The notes under the pieces are model-generated. The model ran no database searches. It was not told the origin of the DNA and saw nothing but the letters and a program-made list of their open reading frames with translations. Below are positions 9,059 through 18,124 of a stretch of 64,000 bases of DNA, piece by piece. This DNA is from Chitinophaga deserti. Its GTDB lineage: Bacteria; Bacteroidota; Bacteroidia; Chitinophagales; Chitinophagaceae. The DNA is taken from the NCBI RefSeq assembly GCF_003149455.1, contig NZ_QFFK01000009.1:124001-188000 (forward strand), written 5' to 3'. Numbering within the stretch: position 1 is the stretch's first letter; each line of letters starts with the position of its first letter. Made by a program: the position numbers and the translations under genes.

Positions 9059-10966
9059 ATGCAAACGTCACAGGAGATATTGAAGAGATTCTGGGGCTAT
9101 TCCGAATTCCGGCCTATGCAGCGGGAAATCGTGGAGGCCGTGGCATCGGGGAAAGACGTACTGGCATTGCTGCCCACCGGTGGCGGTAAATCTATCTGCT
9201 TCCAGGTGCCCGCCATGATGCGGGAAGGGGTTTGCCTCGTGGTTACCCCGCTCATTGCACTCATGAAAGATCAGGTGGAGAATCTCAACCGCCGCGGCAT
9301 TCCCGCATTCGCAATTTATGCGGGGATGATGGCGAAGGATGTGGAGAAGGTGCTGGCGCTGGCGCGTGAAGGAGATATCAAGTTCCTGTATGTATCGCCC
9401 GAAAGGCTGCAAAGCCGCCGTTTCCTCTGGTATTGTGAAGTGCTGCCCATCACGCTGATCGCGGTGGATGAAGCGCATTGCATCTCGCAATGGGGCTATG
9501 ATTTCAGACCGGCGTATCTGCAGATTTCCGCCGTTCGCGAACAGTTCCCCAACGCGCCCATCCTCGCACTTACCGCTACCGCTACGCCTGCCGTACAAAA
9601 AGATATCTGCATACAGCTGGAGCTGAGAGCTCCGAATATTTACATTAAAAGCTTCGCCCGTCCCAACCTGTCATATAGTGTACTGGAAGAAGAAAGTAAG
9701 CCATTGCGCATCCGCAATATGCTGGACAGGGTGCCGGGTTCCGCGTTGATATACTGCCGCAACCGCCGGCAAACACAGGATCTGGCAGGGTTACTCACTG
9801 CACAGGGCATTTCCGCCAGTTATTACCATGCCGGTATACCTAACGAACAGCGCAACCTCCGCCAGGCCGCCTGGATCAAAGGGGAAACGCGTGTGATGGT
9901 TTGTACCAACGCCTTTGGTATGGGCATCGATAAGCCGGATGTACGTATGGTTATCCATGCCGATGTGCCCGACAGTATTGAGGCGTATTACCAGGAAGCC
10001 GGCCGTGCCGGCCGCGATGAGCATAAGGCCTATGCAGTATTACTCTATACGCAGCATGACCTCGATCAGATGAAAGCCCGGCTGGAACTGCAGTTCCCTT
10101 CTCTGGAAACCATCCGTGAAGTGTTCCAGTGTGTGGTAAACTACCTTCAGGCACCGGCTGGCGGAGTGGAAGGAGTATATTTTGATTTTGATTTCAATGA
10201 GTTTGTTCAGCGTTTCAAGCTGAATGTTACGGTAGCACACAGTGCCATCCGTGTTATCGAGCAGGAAGGGGTGTGGCAGCTCAGTGAAAGTGTATACATG
10301 CCTTCCAAAGCGGAGATCATTACCAACAGGGAAACGATCCTGGAATATGAAAACATCAACGAACGGCTGGATCAGCTGATAAAAACCTTATTACGTACTT
10401 ATCAGGGTATTTTCGATTCGGCGGTTCCGATCTTCGAGAAACAGATTGCCCGCATCCTCCGGTGTACAGAAGATGAGGTTGTAGATAACCTGCAGCAACT
10501 CCACCGGCAGGCAGTGATCCGCTATTACCCGCGGAAAGACAGTCCGCAGTTATCTTTCCTGCAGGAGCGCCCTTATGCACAGCAGCTCCGGATCGATATG
10601 GAGAGCCTCAGGCAGCGAAAGAAAATCATGGAAGCGAAGATTGAAGCAATTACCCGCTATGCGCAGAATCCGGAAGTTTGCCGCACACAGCAGCTGGTAT
10701 CCTACTTTGGGGAAAAAGATGCCGACCGTTGCGGCGTCTGCGATGTATGTGTGAAGCAGGATAAGGGAAAGATGAAAGCCGGGGAATTCGGAACATTGGC
10801 TAAGACGATCCTTTCGTTACTCAGTGAAAAATCGACTGTGCAATCCCTCATGATTAAGCTCGACGCCGAGGAAAGCAGGGTATTGGATGCCCTGCAGTTC
10901 CTCATCGCCGAAGGACTCGTGTTGCGGGATGCAGACGGGCTGCTGGTTGCCGGCACAAAGTCCTGA
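9059..10966 (+). CDS. recQ: RecQ-family ATP-dependent DNA helicase
   Basis: 3'-5' superfamily 2 DNA helicase for recombination and fork repair. The 635-residue product has motif I LPTGGGKSICFQ (about 38-49), the DEAH box VDEAHCISQWG, motif III ALTATAT, motif VI QEAGRAGRD, and a zinc-binding RecQ-C-terminal region ending in CGVCDVC (about 559-565). The tail after the zinc region is short and I do not see a clear HRDC domain, so this resembles the shorter of the RecQ types found in Bacteroidota. It ends 5 bases before the convergent oxidoreductase gene, with no obvious terminator between them. Confidence 0.94.
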   Translation: MQTSQEILKRFWGYSEFRPMQREIVEAVASGKDVLALLPTGGGKSICFQVPAMMREGVCLVVTPLIALMKDQVENLNRRGIPAFAIYAGMMAKDVEKVLALAREGDIKFLYVSPERLQSRRFLWYCEVLPITLIAVDEAHCISQWGYDFRPAYLQISAVREQFPNAPILALTATATPAVQKDICIQLELRAPNIYIKSFARPNLSYSVLEEESKPLRIRNMLDRVPGSALIYCRNRRQTQDLAGLLTAQGISASYYHAGIPNEQRNLRQAAWIKGETRVMVCTNAFGMGIDKPDVRMVIHADVPDSIEAYYQEAGRAGRDEHKAYAVLLYTQHDLDQMKARLELQFPSLETIREVFQCVVNYLQAPAGGVEGVYFDFDFNEFVQRFKLNVTVAHSAIRVIEQEGVWQLSESVYMPSKAEIITNRETILEYENINERLDQLIKTLLRTYQGIFDSAVPIFEKQIARILRCTEDEVVDNLQQLHRQAVIRYYPRKDSPQLSFLQERPYAQQLRIDMESLRQRKKIMEAKIEAITRYAQNPEVCRTQQLVSYFGEKDADRCGVCDVCVKQDKGKMKAGEFGTLAKTILSLLSEKSTVQSLMIKLDAEESRVLDALQFLIAEGLVLRDADGLLVAGTKS

Positions 10967-10971
10967 GCATA

Positions 10972-12018
10972 TTATAACGTTACCACCCGGCGCTCCGCAC
11001 TGCTGAGGAAGCCGGCTTCAATTACCTTAACTACATTCAGGCCTTCTTCCGGCGTTACCGGATTGGGTTTGCCTTCTCGGATTGCAGCATATACTCCTTT
11101 GTAAAAATCGAGGTAGTTGCCATTGCCGCCGGGCAGGTATTCTTTCACCGTTTTACCATCGCGCTCGGTATGGAGCAGGCCCCATTCAGCGGGAGCTTCA
11201 GCACCCCAGTCGGGCGTATCGGGCAGTACGCCTTTCATGAGCAGTGCCTCCTGTATGTCGGACTTACTTTTTATGAACGATCCCTTACGGCCGTGCAGCA
11301 CATAAGCCGGGAGGGCTTCCTTCACGAGATAGCTTGATTTAAGGCGTACCCGTAAGGAAGGATAGTAAAGCAGCAGCTCGAAGTAATCGTCCACCACAGA
11401 TTCCTTCCGTATAATGCGTACATCACCGAATACGGCTTCCGGCATACCGAAAATAGTAAGTGCCTGATCGATCAGATGCGAGCCGAGGTCGTACAATACC
11501 CCGGTTCCCGGAGAGGCTTGCTCTTTGTGCTTTTTATAACTGAGTTCTTCCTTGAATCGGTCGTAATGGAATTCTACTTCCAGCACATCGCCGATGAGGC
11601 CTTCTTCCACCACGCGGCGCACGATCTTGTAATCGCTGTCGTACCGGCGGTTCTGATATACGATGATGAGTTTGTTTTGTTTCTTAGCCAGTTCAATCAG
11701 CTCTACTCCCTCAACGGAAGTAACAGTGAATGGCTTTTCCACTACCACATGTTTACCTGCCATAAGCGCGGCCTTGGTGTATTCGTAATGGGAGTAGTTG
11801 GGGGTGTTAACGATGATCAGTTCCAGGGAAGGATCGTTGATCATGCTCAATACATCACCAAAAATCTTCACATCCGGATAGCGCTGCTGCGCAAGGTGCT
11901 TGCTACGCTCGGTAATGGCTGTCAGTTCAAATCCGGGATGCACATGCAGAAACGGTGCATGGAAAGCATAGCCACTGTGCCCGTAGGAGCAAAGCCCGGT
12001 TTTAATGGGTGTAGACAT
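10972..12018 (-). CDS. Gfo/Idh/MocA family oxidoreductase
   Basis: NAD(P)-dependent dehydrogenase-like protein of 348 residues. It has an N-terminal Rossmann fold (loop GLCSYGHSGYAFHAP, about 7-21), the hallmark EKP motif in HVVVEKPFTV (about 88-97) and the C-terminal alpha/beta domain with GVLYDLGSHLIDQAL. The family oxidises or epimerises sugars, inositols and related compounds; the substrate here cannot be read from the sequence. It is the last gene of the minus-strand block and lies 4 bases after the SdpI gene. Confidence 0.9.
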   Translation of the reverse strand: MSTPIKTGLCSYGHSGYAFHAPFLHVHPGFELTAITERSKHLAQQRYPDVKIFGDVLSMINDPSLELIIVNTPNYSHYEYTKAALMAGKHVVVEKPFTVTSVEGVELIELAKKQNKLIIVYQNRRYDSDYKIVRRVVEEGLIGDVLEVEFHYDRFKEELSYKKHKEQASPGTGVLYDLGSHLIDQALTIFGMPEAVFGDVRIIRKESVVDDYFELLLYYPSLRVRLKSSYLVKEALPAYVLHGRKGSFIKSKSDIQEALLMKGVLPDTPDWGAEAPAEWGLLHTERDGKTVKEYLPGGNGNYLDFYKGVYAAIREGKPNPVTPEEGLNVVKVIEAGFLSSAERRVVTL

Positions 12019-12022
12019 ATCT

Positions 12023-12394
12023 TTAGTTTATTTTTTTCGGTTCGCCCTTGTCGTCGAAATGTGTTTTCAGATAGTTCTCGGTTTGGATGATAATAACTGC
12101 TGCCGGTACGATGCTGGCCAGTAAAGGCAGTATAATCACCCATCCCATGGGTACATATTGTAGTTCTACGCCACTGGTGAGCCATACAGGAATGCTTAGT
12201 GCCAGCACACCCAGCCCTGCAGTACGCATGAGCCGGGCGGAGTACACCTGGGATGCATCCCACGCTGCCTGCGACCGCATGGAGCGGCGGCTGCGGTACC
12301 CGTAAATGGGATTAATTCTTTTAGGAGGCCACTTCAGGAAGATGTAGCCCATGATCGTAAAAATCAATCCGATTAAAAGAATAATCAAAACCAT
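12023..12394 (-). CDS. SdpI family membrane protein
   Basis: A 123-residue membrane protein with about three helices. The family signature NPIYGYRSRRSMRSQAAWD, followed by an alternating small and polar helix, matches the SdpI/YhfL family. The best-known member, SdpI of Bacillus subtilis, gives immunity to the SdpC toxin; most homologues, including those in Bacteroidota, have no known role. It lies between the HerA-like gene and the oxidoreductase with short gaps. Confidence 0.82.
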   Translation of the reverse strand: MVLIILLIGLIFTIMGYIFLKWPPKRINPIYGYRSRRSMRSQAAWDASQVYSARLMRTAGLGVLALSIPVWLTSGVELQYVPMGWVIILPLLASIVPAAVIIIQTENYLKTHFDDKGEPKKIN

Positions 12395-12417
12395 TTGATT
12401 CGTTTTTGATACCCGTC

Positions 12418-13977
12418 CTAAAACCAGCTGGTCCCTTTCTTTTTGCTGCTGCGCCCGCCCAGGCCAAGGGCTCCCAGCAGGCTGCGGGTAATGATATTGG
12501 CGGCGGTTCGGCCTGCCTGCTTTGCTGCTGAGCTGGTAACGATCGTTTCGAATATGCCTTTCTCTTCTTTCTGACGGCCTTTTGCCGGTTTGGCTTCTTC
12601 TTCCTCTTTCGATTTTTCCGCCGCTTCTTCCAGTTTCGCAGTCAGTATCTCGTATGCGCTCTCGGTGTCTATTTCCTGATTGTACTTACGGACGAGTTTT
12701 GATTTGGCAACCAGTGCTTCCATTTCATCGTCAGTAAGGATATCCATCCGGGAACGGGGAGAAGTAAGCATGGTAGCTGCGAGGGGAGTAGGAGTGCCTT
12801 TCTCGCTGAGGCAGGTAACCAATGCTTCGCCTATCCCGATCTGGGTAAGCAGTTCGTCTGTTTTGTAGTAGTCCGACAGCGGATAGTTTTCCGCAGTTTG
12901 TTTGATAGTTTTACGATCGTTGGCCGTAAATGCACGCAGGGCATGCTGTACTTTAAGGCCCAGCTGGCCCAGTACAGATGGCGGCACATCCATGGGGTTT
13001 TGCGTGCAGAAGAAAATGCCCACGCCTTTTGAGCGGATGAGCTTAACGATTGTTTCGATCTGCTGCAGTAATGCATCGCTTGCTTCCTGGAAGATGAGGT
13101 GCGCTTCATCTATGAACATCACCAGCTTTGGCTTGTCCATATCGCCTTCTTCAGGAAGGGTGGCGTACAGCTCTGCGAGGAGACTGAGCATGAATGTGGA
13201 AAAGAGCTTCGGGCGGTCCTGGATATCAGCTACGCGCACAATGGAGATCACTCCGCGGCCATCGTCGCCGATGTGCATGAGGTCGTCCACTTCAAAGGAT
13301 TTCTCCCCGAAGAATACAGTGGCTCCCTGTTGTTCCAGTTCAATTACTTTACGCAGGATGGTACCGGTGGATGTGGTCGATATTTTCCCGTAATCCTTTT
13401 CCAGTTCTTTCTTGCCTTCGTCGCTAACGAACTGGAGTACTTTTTTAAAGTCCTTCAGGTCGAGGAGCGGCAGTTTATTATCGTCGCAATATTTGAAGAT
13501 CATGGCTACCAGCCCTGCCTGCGTATCGTTCAGCTCCAGTATTTTGGACAGGAGAACGGGGCCGAATTCGCTGACGGTGGCACGAAGGCGGGCACCTTTC
13601 TCATGACTGAGAGTGAGCAGTTCTACGGGGTAGCCCGCGGCCGTCCATGATCCGCCGATTTTCGCATACCGTTCTTCGATTTTAGCATTGGAGGTACCCG
13701 GTGCTGCAATACCGCTCAGGTCGCCCTTGATGTCCATCATGAGTACGGGCACACTGGCATCGCTGAGGCCTTCGGCGATAACCTGCAGGGTCTTTGTTTT
13801 ACCGGTGCCCGTTGCGCCGGCAATGAGACCGTGGCGGTTGAGGGTTTTGAGGGGGAGAAAAACATCGGCCCCTGTTACCACTTCGCCATCTAGCATGGCG
13901 CATCCCAGCTTGAAATGTTCACCTTTAAATGTGTACCCGTTATTGATGTATTGTAAGAATGCTTCCTGTTTGGACAT
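12418..13977 (-). CDS. HerA-like P-loop ATPase (DUF853 family)
   Basis: A 519-residue ATPase related to the HerA/FtsK superfamily. It has Walker A GATGTGKTKTLQ (about 54-65), Walker B KLVMFIDEAHLIF, the sensor-like FFCTQNPMDVPPSVLGQLG, and a charged, Lys/Glu-rich segment (about 440-480) before a Gly-rich tail. This matches the DUF853 helicase HerA-like C-terminal family. Classical HerA works with NurA in DNA-end processing, but DUF853 proteins are stand-alone and their task is not established. No nurA is present. Confidence 0.88.
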   Translation of the reverse strand: MSKQEAFLQYINNGYTFKGEHFKLGCAMLDGEVVTGADVFLPLKTLNRHGLIAGATGTGKTKTLQVIAEGLSDASVPVLMMDIKGDLSGIAAPGTSNAKIEERYAKIGGSWTAAGYPVELLTLSHEKGARLRATVSEFGPVLLSKILELNDTQAGLVAMIFKYCDDNKLPLLDLKDFKKVLQFVSDEGKKELEKDYGKISTTSTGTILRKVIELEQQGATVFFGEKSFEVDDLMHIGDDGRGVISIVRVADIQDRPKLFSTFMLSLLAELYATLPEEGDMDKPKLVMFIDEAHLIFQEASDALLQQIETIVKLIRSKGVGIFFCTQNPMDVPPSVLGQLGLKVQHALRAFTANDRKTIKQTAENYPLSDYYKTDELLTQIGIGEALVTCLSEKGTPTPLAATMLTSPRSRMDILTDDEMEALVAKSKLVRKYNQEIDTESAYEILTAKLEEAAEKSKEEEEAKPAKGRQKEEKGIFETIVTSSAAKQAGRTAANIITRSLLGALGLGGRSSKKKGTSWF

Positions 13978-14020
13978 TGCAGTTCGGTTTTCGTGAAGAT
14001 AGCAGTTTTGAGCGATCGGT

Positions 14021-14473
14021 TTATTGTTCTTTCAGGAGTGCTTTGGCATCATCGATGCTTTTCAGCATGAGGGTTTTTACCTCGTCGATTTTTGATTTTT
14101 CAGACGAGAGATATGCTTTTTTCTGCGCATTGTCTTTCCCGGTCAGTTCCATATCATAAGCACGCATCCAGCCGTCCATAGCGCTGTTGGCGCTGTCCAG
14201 CATTACACCGGCAGTGTGGTAGGCGGCAGTGTCGGCTTTCGCTTTACCAAGGGAGTCGGAAACTTCTGCCACGCGGGTGCGCAGGCGGCGGATCACCATC
14301 ATTTTGGCCATCGCTTCGTCGTGCACAGCCATCACATCATTGCTGAGTGAATCAATAGCAAGAGAGTCCTGTACGGCAGCATTGTCTGTAGTACCGTTGG
14401 TAGTTCCGCTCTGGCATGCGGCGAATAAAAGTGCTGCGGCTACGGGCAGCGTGCGTAAGATGTTCTTGTGCAT
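14021..14473 (-). CDS. Small putative lipoprotein, helical
   Basis: A 150-residue protein of unknown function. The start MHKNILRTLPVAAALLFAAC has a lipobox (Cys 20), so it is probably anchored in the envelope. After a Thr/Asn/Asp-rich linker the rest is strongly helical with heptad-like spacing, probably a short coiled coil. It lies between the HerA-like ATPase (43 bases away) and the metallo-hydrolase gene (18 bases away). I do not recognise a specific family. Confidence 0.75.
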   Translation of the reverse strand: MHKNILRTLPVAAALLFAACQSGTTNGTTDNAAVQDSLAIDSLSNDVMAVHDEAMAKMMVIRRLRTRVAEVSDSLGKAKADTAAYHTAGVMLDSANSAMDGWMRAYDMELTGKDNAQKKAYLSSEKSKIDEVKTLMLKSIDDAKALLKEQ

Positions 14474-14491
14474 ATGTTTCGGTTTAAACGG

Positions 14492-15331
14492 TTACAGGTT
14501 CGATAATGGGAAGGTTTCGTGCACGCGGATACCCTTTTCGGTGCTCTGCAGTGTGCAGCATTCCACCACAGGGTCGTGCTCGAAATAGAGTACGTAGTTA
14601 CGTTCGTTGGCTTCCATCAGGAAGCGCTTCTTTTCTTCCAGTGTGGTGAGGGGGAACATATCATATGCCATCACGTATGGCAGCGGAATGTGCCCAACAG
14701 ACGGCAACAGGTCGGCCATATATACAAGCGTGTGCCCGTTGTAACGTATCTCCGGCAGCATCATAGCGTCGGTATGGCCATAAGCGAAGCGGACGCGGAT
14801 GTGGTCGGTGAAAGCGACGCCATCCTGCTGGTCGATGAATTTAAGCTGGCCGCTTTGCTGGATAGGAAGAATGTTATCCCGGAGGAATGAAGCTTTTTCG
14901 CGGTCATTTGGCTCAGTAGCCCATTTCCAGTGTGCTTCATTGCTCCAGTAATGAGCGTTTTTGAAGGCAGGTACCAGTTTGTCTCCCGCACGTTCAATAC
15001 TTCCGCCGCAATGGTCGAAATGCAGGTGCGTGAGGAACACATCCGTGATATCATTACGGTGATATCCCAGGGCTGCGAGCGATTTATCGAGCGTATCATC
15101 GCCATGCAGATAATAGTGACTGAAGAATTTGGCATCCTGTTTATTACCGATGCCGTTGTCGATCAGCACGAGGCGGTTGCCATCTTCCACGAGCATGCAG
15201 CGCATGGCCCAGGAGCAAAGATTATTTTCGTCGGCCGGGTTGAGTTTATTCCATATGCTTTTGGGAACAACGCCAAACATGGCGCCGCCGTCGAGCTTAA
15301 AGTTGCCGGTATTGATCGTATGTAATTTCAT
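14492..15331 (-). CDS. Metallo-beta-lactamase fold hydrolase
   Basis: A 279-residue hydrolase with the metal-binding motif HLHFDHCGG (about 102-110), a downstream GHTDAMM histidine and the conserved Asp in VYMADLLPS. This class includes lactonases and esterases of the quorum-quenching type as well as general hydrolases; the substrate cannot be assigned. No signal peptide is seen, so it is likely cytoplasmic. It lies 3 bases from the MFS gene and 18 from the lipoprotein gene, so probably the same transcript. Confidence 0.88.
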   Translation of the reverse strand: MKLHTINTGNFKLDGGAMFGVVPKSIWNKLNPADENNLCSWAMRCMLVEDGNRLVLIDNGIGNKQDAKFFSHYYLHGDDTLDKSLAALGYHRNDITDVFLTHLHFDHCGGSIERAGDKLVPAFKNAHYWSNEAHWKWATEPNDREKASFLRDNILPIQQSGQLKFIDQQDGVAFTDHIRVRFAYGHTDAMMLPEIRYNGHTLVYMADLLPSVGHIPLPYVMAYDMFPLTTLEEKKRFLMEANERNYVLYFEHDPVVECCTLQSTEKGIRVHETFPLSNL

Positions 15332-15334
15332 GCA

Positions 15335-16666
15335 TCAGATTGTTTCGGTGACTTGTGCAGGGGCGTTTTCTGCTACTGCTAATCTACGTTGTTTCCTTAA
15401 AGCAGAAAACAGCCATATGAGACCGATGGCGAAGAAGCCGGTCAATACGAGCACGGAGCTACGCATATCCCCGGTCAAATGCTCGATATAACCGAAACTG
15501 AACAGGCCCAGCACGATGGATAATTTCTCCGTTACATCGTAATAGCTGAAGAAGGAAGCGGTGTCGCGCGTTTCGGGAATGAGCTTGGCATAAGTGGAGC
15601 GGCTGAGGGATTGTATACCTCCCATCACCAGCCCTACGCCCACAGCCAGCAGGTAAAACTGTTTTTCAGTGGTGATGAAATATGCACACAGGCAGATGCC
15701 TATCCAGAGCAGCACTGTGAGAATAAGGATGCGGAAGTTGCCATATTTTTCTGACAGCCTGGCCATACCCCATGCACCAAGGATAGCTACTACCTGGATA
15801 ATTACCACGCAGGCAATGAGGTTGCTCTGTTCCATCTTCAATTCCTTCAACCCAAAAATGGTGGCTACCATCATTACGGTTTGCACACCCATGGAATAGA
15901 AGAAGAACCCTCTGAGGAAGTGTTTCAGCACAGGCATCCGGCGCACCTGTGCATATACTTTTTTCAGTTCTTCGAACCCTACGGAAAATACGCTTCCCTT
16001 TTGCAGGTCTGCGGCGGGTTGCGATTTGGGGAGTCGGATAAAGGGGATCTGTGCGAAGCCGATCCACCATAGCCCTACGAGCAGGAAGGTGATCCTGGGG
16101 GCAAGATCGCCGGGGAGGCCCTGCGCTTCAAAGCCCAATACGAGGGCAAACCCGAGGATTTGCAGTAATACGCTCCCCATGTATCCAAACGAATATCCAC
16201 GGGCCGATACACGGTCGCGATGCTCAATGGATGCGATTTCAGGGAGATAGGAGTTATAGAATACCAGCCCGCCGCAATAGCCGATGGTAGCCAGTACAAA
16301 GTATAATACGGCCAGCTCCAGCGACGAATCTTTAGTAAACAGAAAAAACGCCATACAGGAAAGGCCGCCGAGGTAGGTAAAGAAGCGCAGGAAGTTCTTT
16401 TTATTGCCACGTGTATCTGCGATAGAGCCGAGGATGGGCATGGTAAATGCGATCAGCAGATATGCGAAAGCGAGGGCGTAGTCGTAAAGTACAGAGTTTG
16501 TCAGCTTCCAGCCGAAAAAGTCTACTACGTCGCCCCCGAATTTGGCGTTGGTGACGGAGATAAAGTACAGGGGAAAGAAGGTGGTCGTAATTACGAGGTT
16601 ATACACCGAGTTGGCCCAATCATACATGGCCCAGCCGTTTACGACTTTTTTGTTTGGAATGCTCAT
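15335..16666 (-). CDS. MFS transporter, UMF1 / Atg22-like family
   Basis: A 443-residue permease with about 12 hydrophobic helices. The start NKKVVNGWAMYDWANSVYNL is diagnostic of the UMF1 family (Atg22-like vacuolar effluxer relatives), followed by ADTRGNKKNFLRF in the first cytoplasmic loop. The transported compound is unknown; yeast Atg22 exports amino acids, which is only a hint. It lies in the minus-strand block downstream of the lipid A genes. Confidence 0.87.
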   Translation of the reverse strand: MSIPNKKVVNGWAMYDWANSVYNLVITTTFFPLYFISVTNAKFGGDVVDFFGWKLTNSVLYDYALAFAYLLIAFTMPILGSIADTRGNKKNFLRFFTYLGGLSCMAFFLFTKDSSLELAVLYFVLATIGYCGGLVFYNSYLPEIASIEHRDRVSARGYSFGYMGSVLLQILGFALVLGFEAQGLPGDLAPRITFLLVGLWWIGFAQIPFIRLPKSQPAADLQKGSVFSVGFEELKKVYAQVRRMPVLKHFLRGFFFYSMGVQTVMMVATIFGLKELKMEQSNLIACVVIIQVVAILGAWGMARLSEKYGNFRILILTVLLWIGICLCAYFITTEKQFYLLAVGVGLVMGGIQSLSRSTYAKLIPETRDTASFFSYYDVTEKLSIVLGLFSFGYIEHLTGDMRSSVLVLTGFFAIGLIWLFSALRKQRRLAVAENAPAQVTETI

Positions 16667-16713
16667 AGGGAGTTTTTATTCATTCACAATGATGCCCTGA
16701 AAGTACAAATTTA

Positions 16714-17331
16714 TTACTTGTAGTCGCTGATGCGGATTTGCTCCTTACAGAAGGAGTATTCAGCGGGGTCGTTGGAAGATACGATGATGAGGCGGTTGCC
16801 GCCATATTCGCGGATCAGCTGCTGGTACAGCGCGATACCGGAAGCGTCGAGGTTAGTGCAGGGCTCGTCGAGCAGAAGGGTGTGGACGTCGGAGAAGATG
16901 GCGAGTGCCAGTCTTGCCCGCTGCTTCATACCGGAAGAGAAGTGGCGTACCTGCTTATTCCAGGCAGCGTCGAGCCCTACAATACCGGCTATCTCGCGGG
17001 GCTTGAAGCCGGGGAGGAACGTTTTAAATTCGAGATGGAACTCAAAGCATTCCCGCAGGGTCAGCTCTTCGACCACTTCCAGGTAGGGGGCTACGATGGC
17101 GCAGTGGCGGAAGAACTGGTCCTGCGGGAGCAGTTGATCATTGAAGAAGTATTCCAGCTTGCCTTCACTGTGATGGTGATGACCGCTGATGATCTGCAGC
17201 AGGGTGCTTTTACCGGAGCCGTTAGGCCCTAAAATGGCAAAACCGCCCGTACCGGAGAATGTGTGGCTGAAACGACGGAAGATCCAGTCGTGGTTATACC
17301 TTTTGCCGACCTGGTTAAGCGAGATCGTCAT
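16714..17331 (-). CDS. ABC transporter ATP-binding protein, overlaps lpxA
   Basis: A 205-residue nucleotide-binding subunit with Walker A GPNGSGKSTLL (about 35-45), a signature motif FSSGMKQRARLA and Walker B LLLDEPCTNLD. Its start overlaps the end of lpxA by 17 bases, so it is translated with the lipid A genes. No permease gene is adjacent, so the partner must be encoded elsewhere. The overlap suggests an envelope or lipid-related role, but this is inference. It is short, as in CcmA-like ATPases. Confidence 0.9.
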   Translation of the reverse strand: MTISLNQVGKRYNHDWIFRRFSHTFSGTGGFAILGPNGSGKSTLLQIISGHHHHSEGKLEYFFNDQLLPQDQFFRHCAIVAPYLEVVEELTLRECFEFHLEFKTFLPGFKPREIAGIVGLDAAWNKQVRHFSSGMKQRARLALAIFSDVHTLLLDEPCTNLDASGIALYQQLIREYGGNRLIIVSSNDPAEYSFCKEQIRISDYK

Positions 17332-18115
17332 TCGCCCGGGTGCTATATCCTCTCATGATGCCGCGGCCGGAGTCGCGGATGAAGGAAAGGATTTCATCCC
17401 TTTCGTCCGTGGCGGGGAACTCAGCTTCGATGATGCGGATGGCTTTGGAAATATTGTTGCCTTTAACGAAGAGGATGCGGTAGATGTCCAGGATGTGGTT
17501 GATCTTTTCCAGGGAAAATCCTCTGCGTTTGAGACCGATTGAGTTTACACCAACGTAAGACAGTGGTTCGCGTGCTGCTTTGACATAAGGCGGAACGTCT
17601 TTACGAACGAGGGAGCCGCCGGTTACGAAAGCGTGGTTGCCCACTTTGCAGAACTGTTGTACCGCAACCATACCTGCCAGTACCACGTGATCACCGATGG
17701 TGATGTGCCCTGCCAGGGTGGTATTGTTGGAGAACACGCAGTAGTTACCTACGGTGCAATCGTGCGCGATGTGGCTGTAGGCCATGATCAGGCAGTTGTT
17801 CCCGATAGATGTTTTCCAGCGGTCCTTGGTACCACGGTTTACAGTAACGTATTCGCGGATGGTGGTGTTATTGCCGATTTCCACGAGGGTTTCCTCACCT
17901 TCGAACTTGAGGTCCTGCGGAATGGCGGCGATCACCGCTCCGGGGAAGATGCGGCAGTTCTTGCCGATACGGGCCCCTTCCATGACGGTCACATTCGAAC
18001 CGATCCAGGTGCCTTCCCCGATCTCTACATTTTTATGAATAACGGTAAAAGGATCGATTTTTACGTTGGGCGCTACTTTGGCGTCCGGGTGGATGTATGT
18101 GAGCGGATGAATCAT
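17315..18115 (-). CDS. lpxA: Acyl-ACP--UDP-N-acetylglucosamine O-acyltransferase
   Basis: First step of lipid A biosynthesis: transfer of a 3-hydroxyacyl chain to the 3-OH of UDP-GlcNAc. The 266-residue protein is a left-handed beta helix of hexapeptide repeats (about 1-190), with the catalytic His in MAYSHIAHDCTVGNYC and a helical C-terminal domain. Length matches the E. coli enzyme. It lies 9 bases after lpxC/fabZ and overlaps the ABC ATPase gene. Confidence 0.96.
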   Translation of the reverse strand: MIHPLTYIHPDAKVAPNVKIDPFTVIHKNVEIGEGTWIGSNVTVMEGARIGKNCRIFPGAVIAAIPQDLKFEGEETLVEIGNNTTIREYVTVNRGTKDRWKTSIGNNCLIMAYSHIAHDCTVGNYCVFSNNTTLAGHITIGDHVVLAGMVAVQQFCKVGNHAFVTGGSLVRKDVPPYVKAAREPLSYVGVNSIGLKRRGFSLEKINHILDIYRILFVKGNNISKAIRIIEAEFPATDERDEILSFIRDSGRGIMRGYSTRANDDLA

Positions 18116-18124
18116 GCTTTTATT

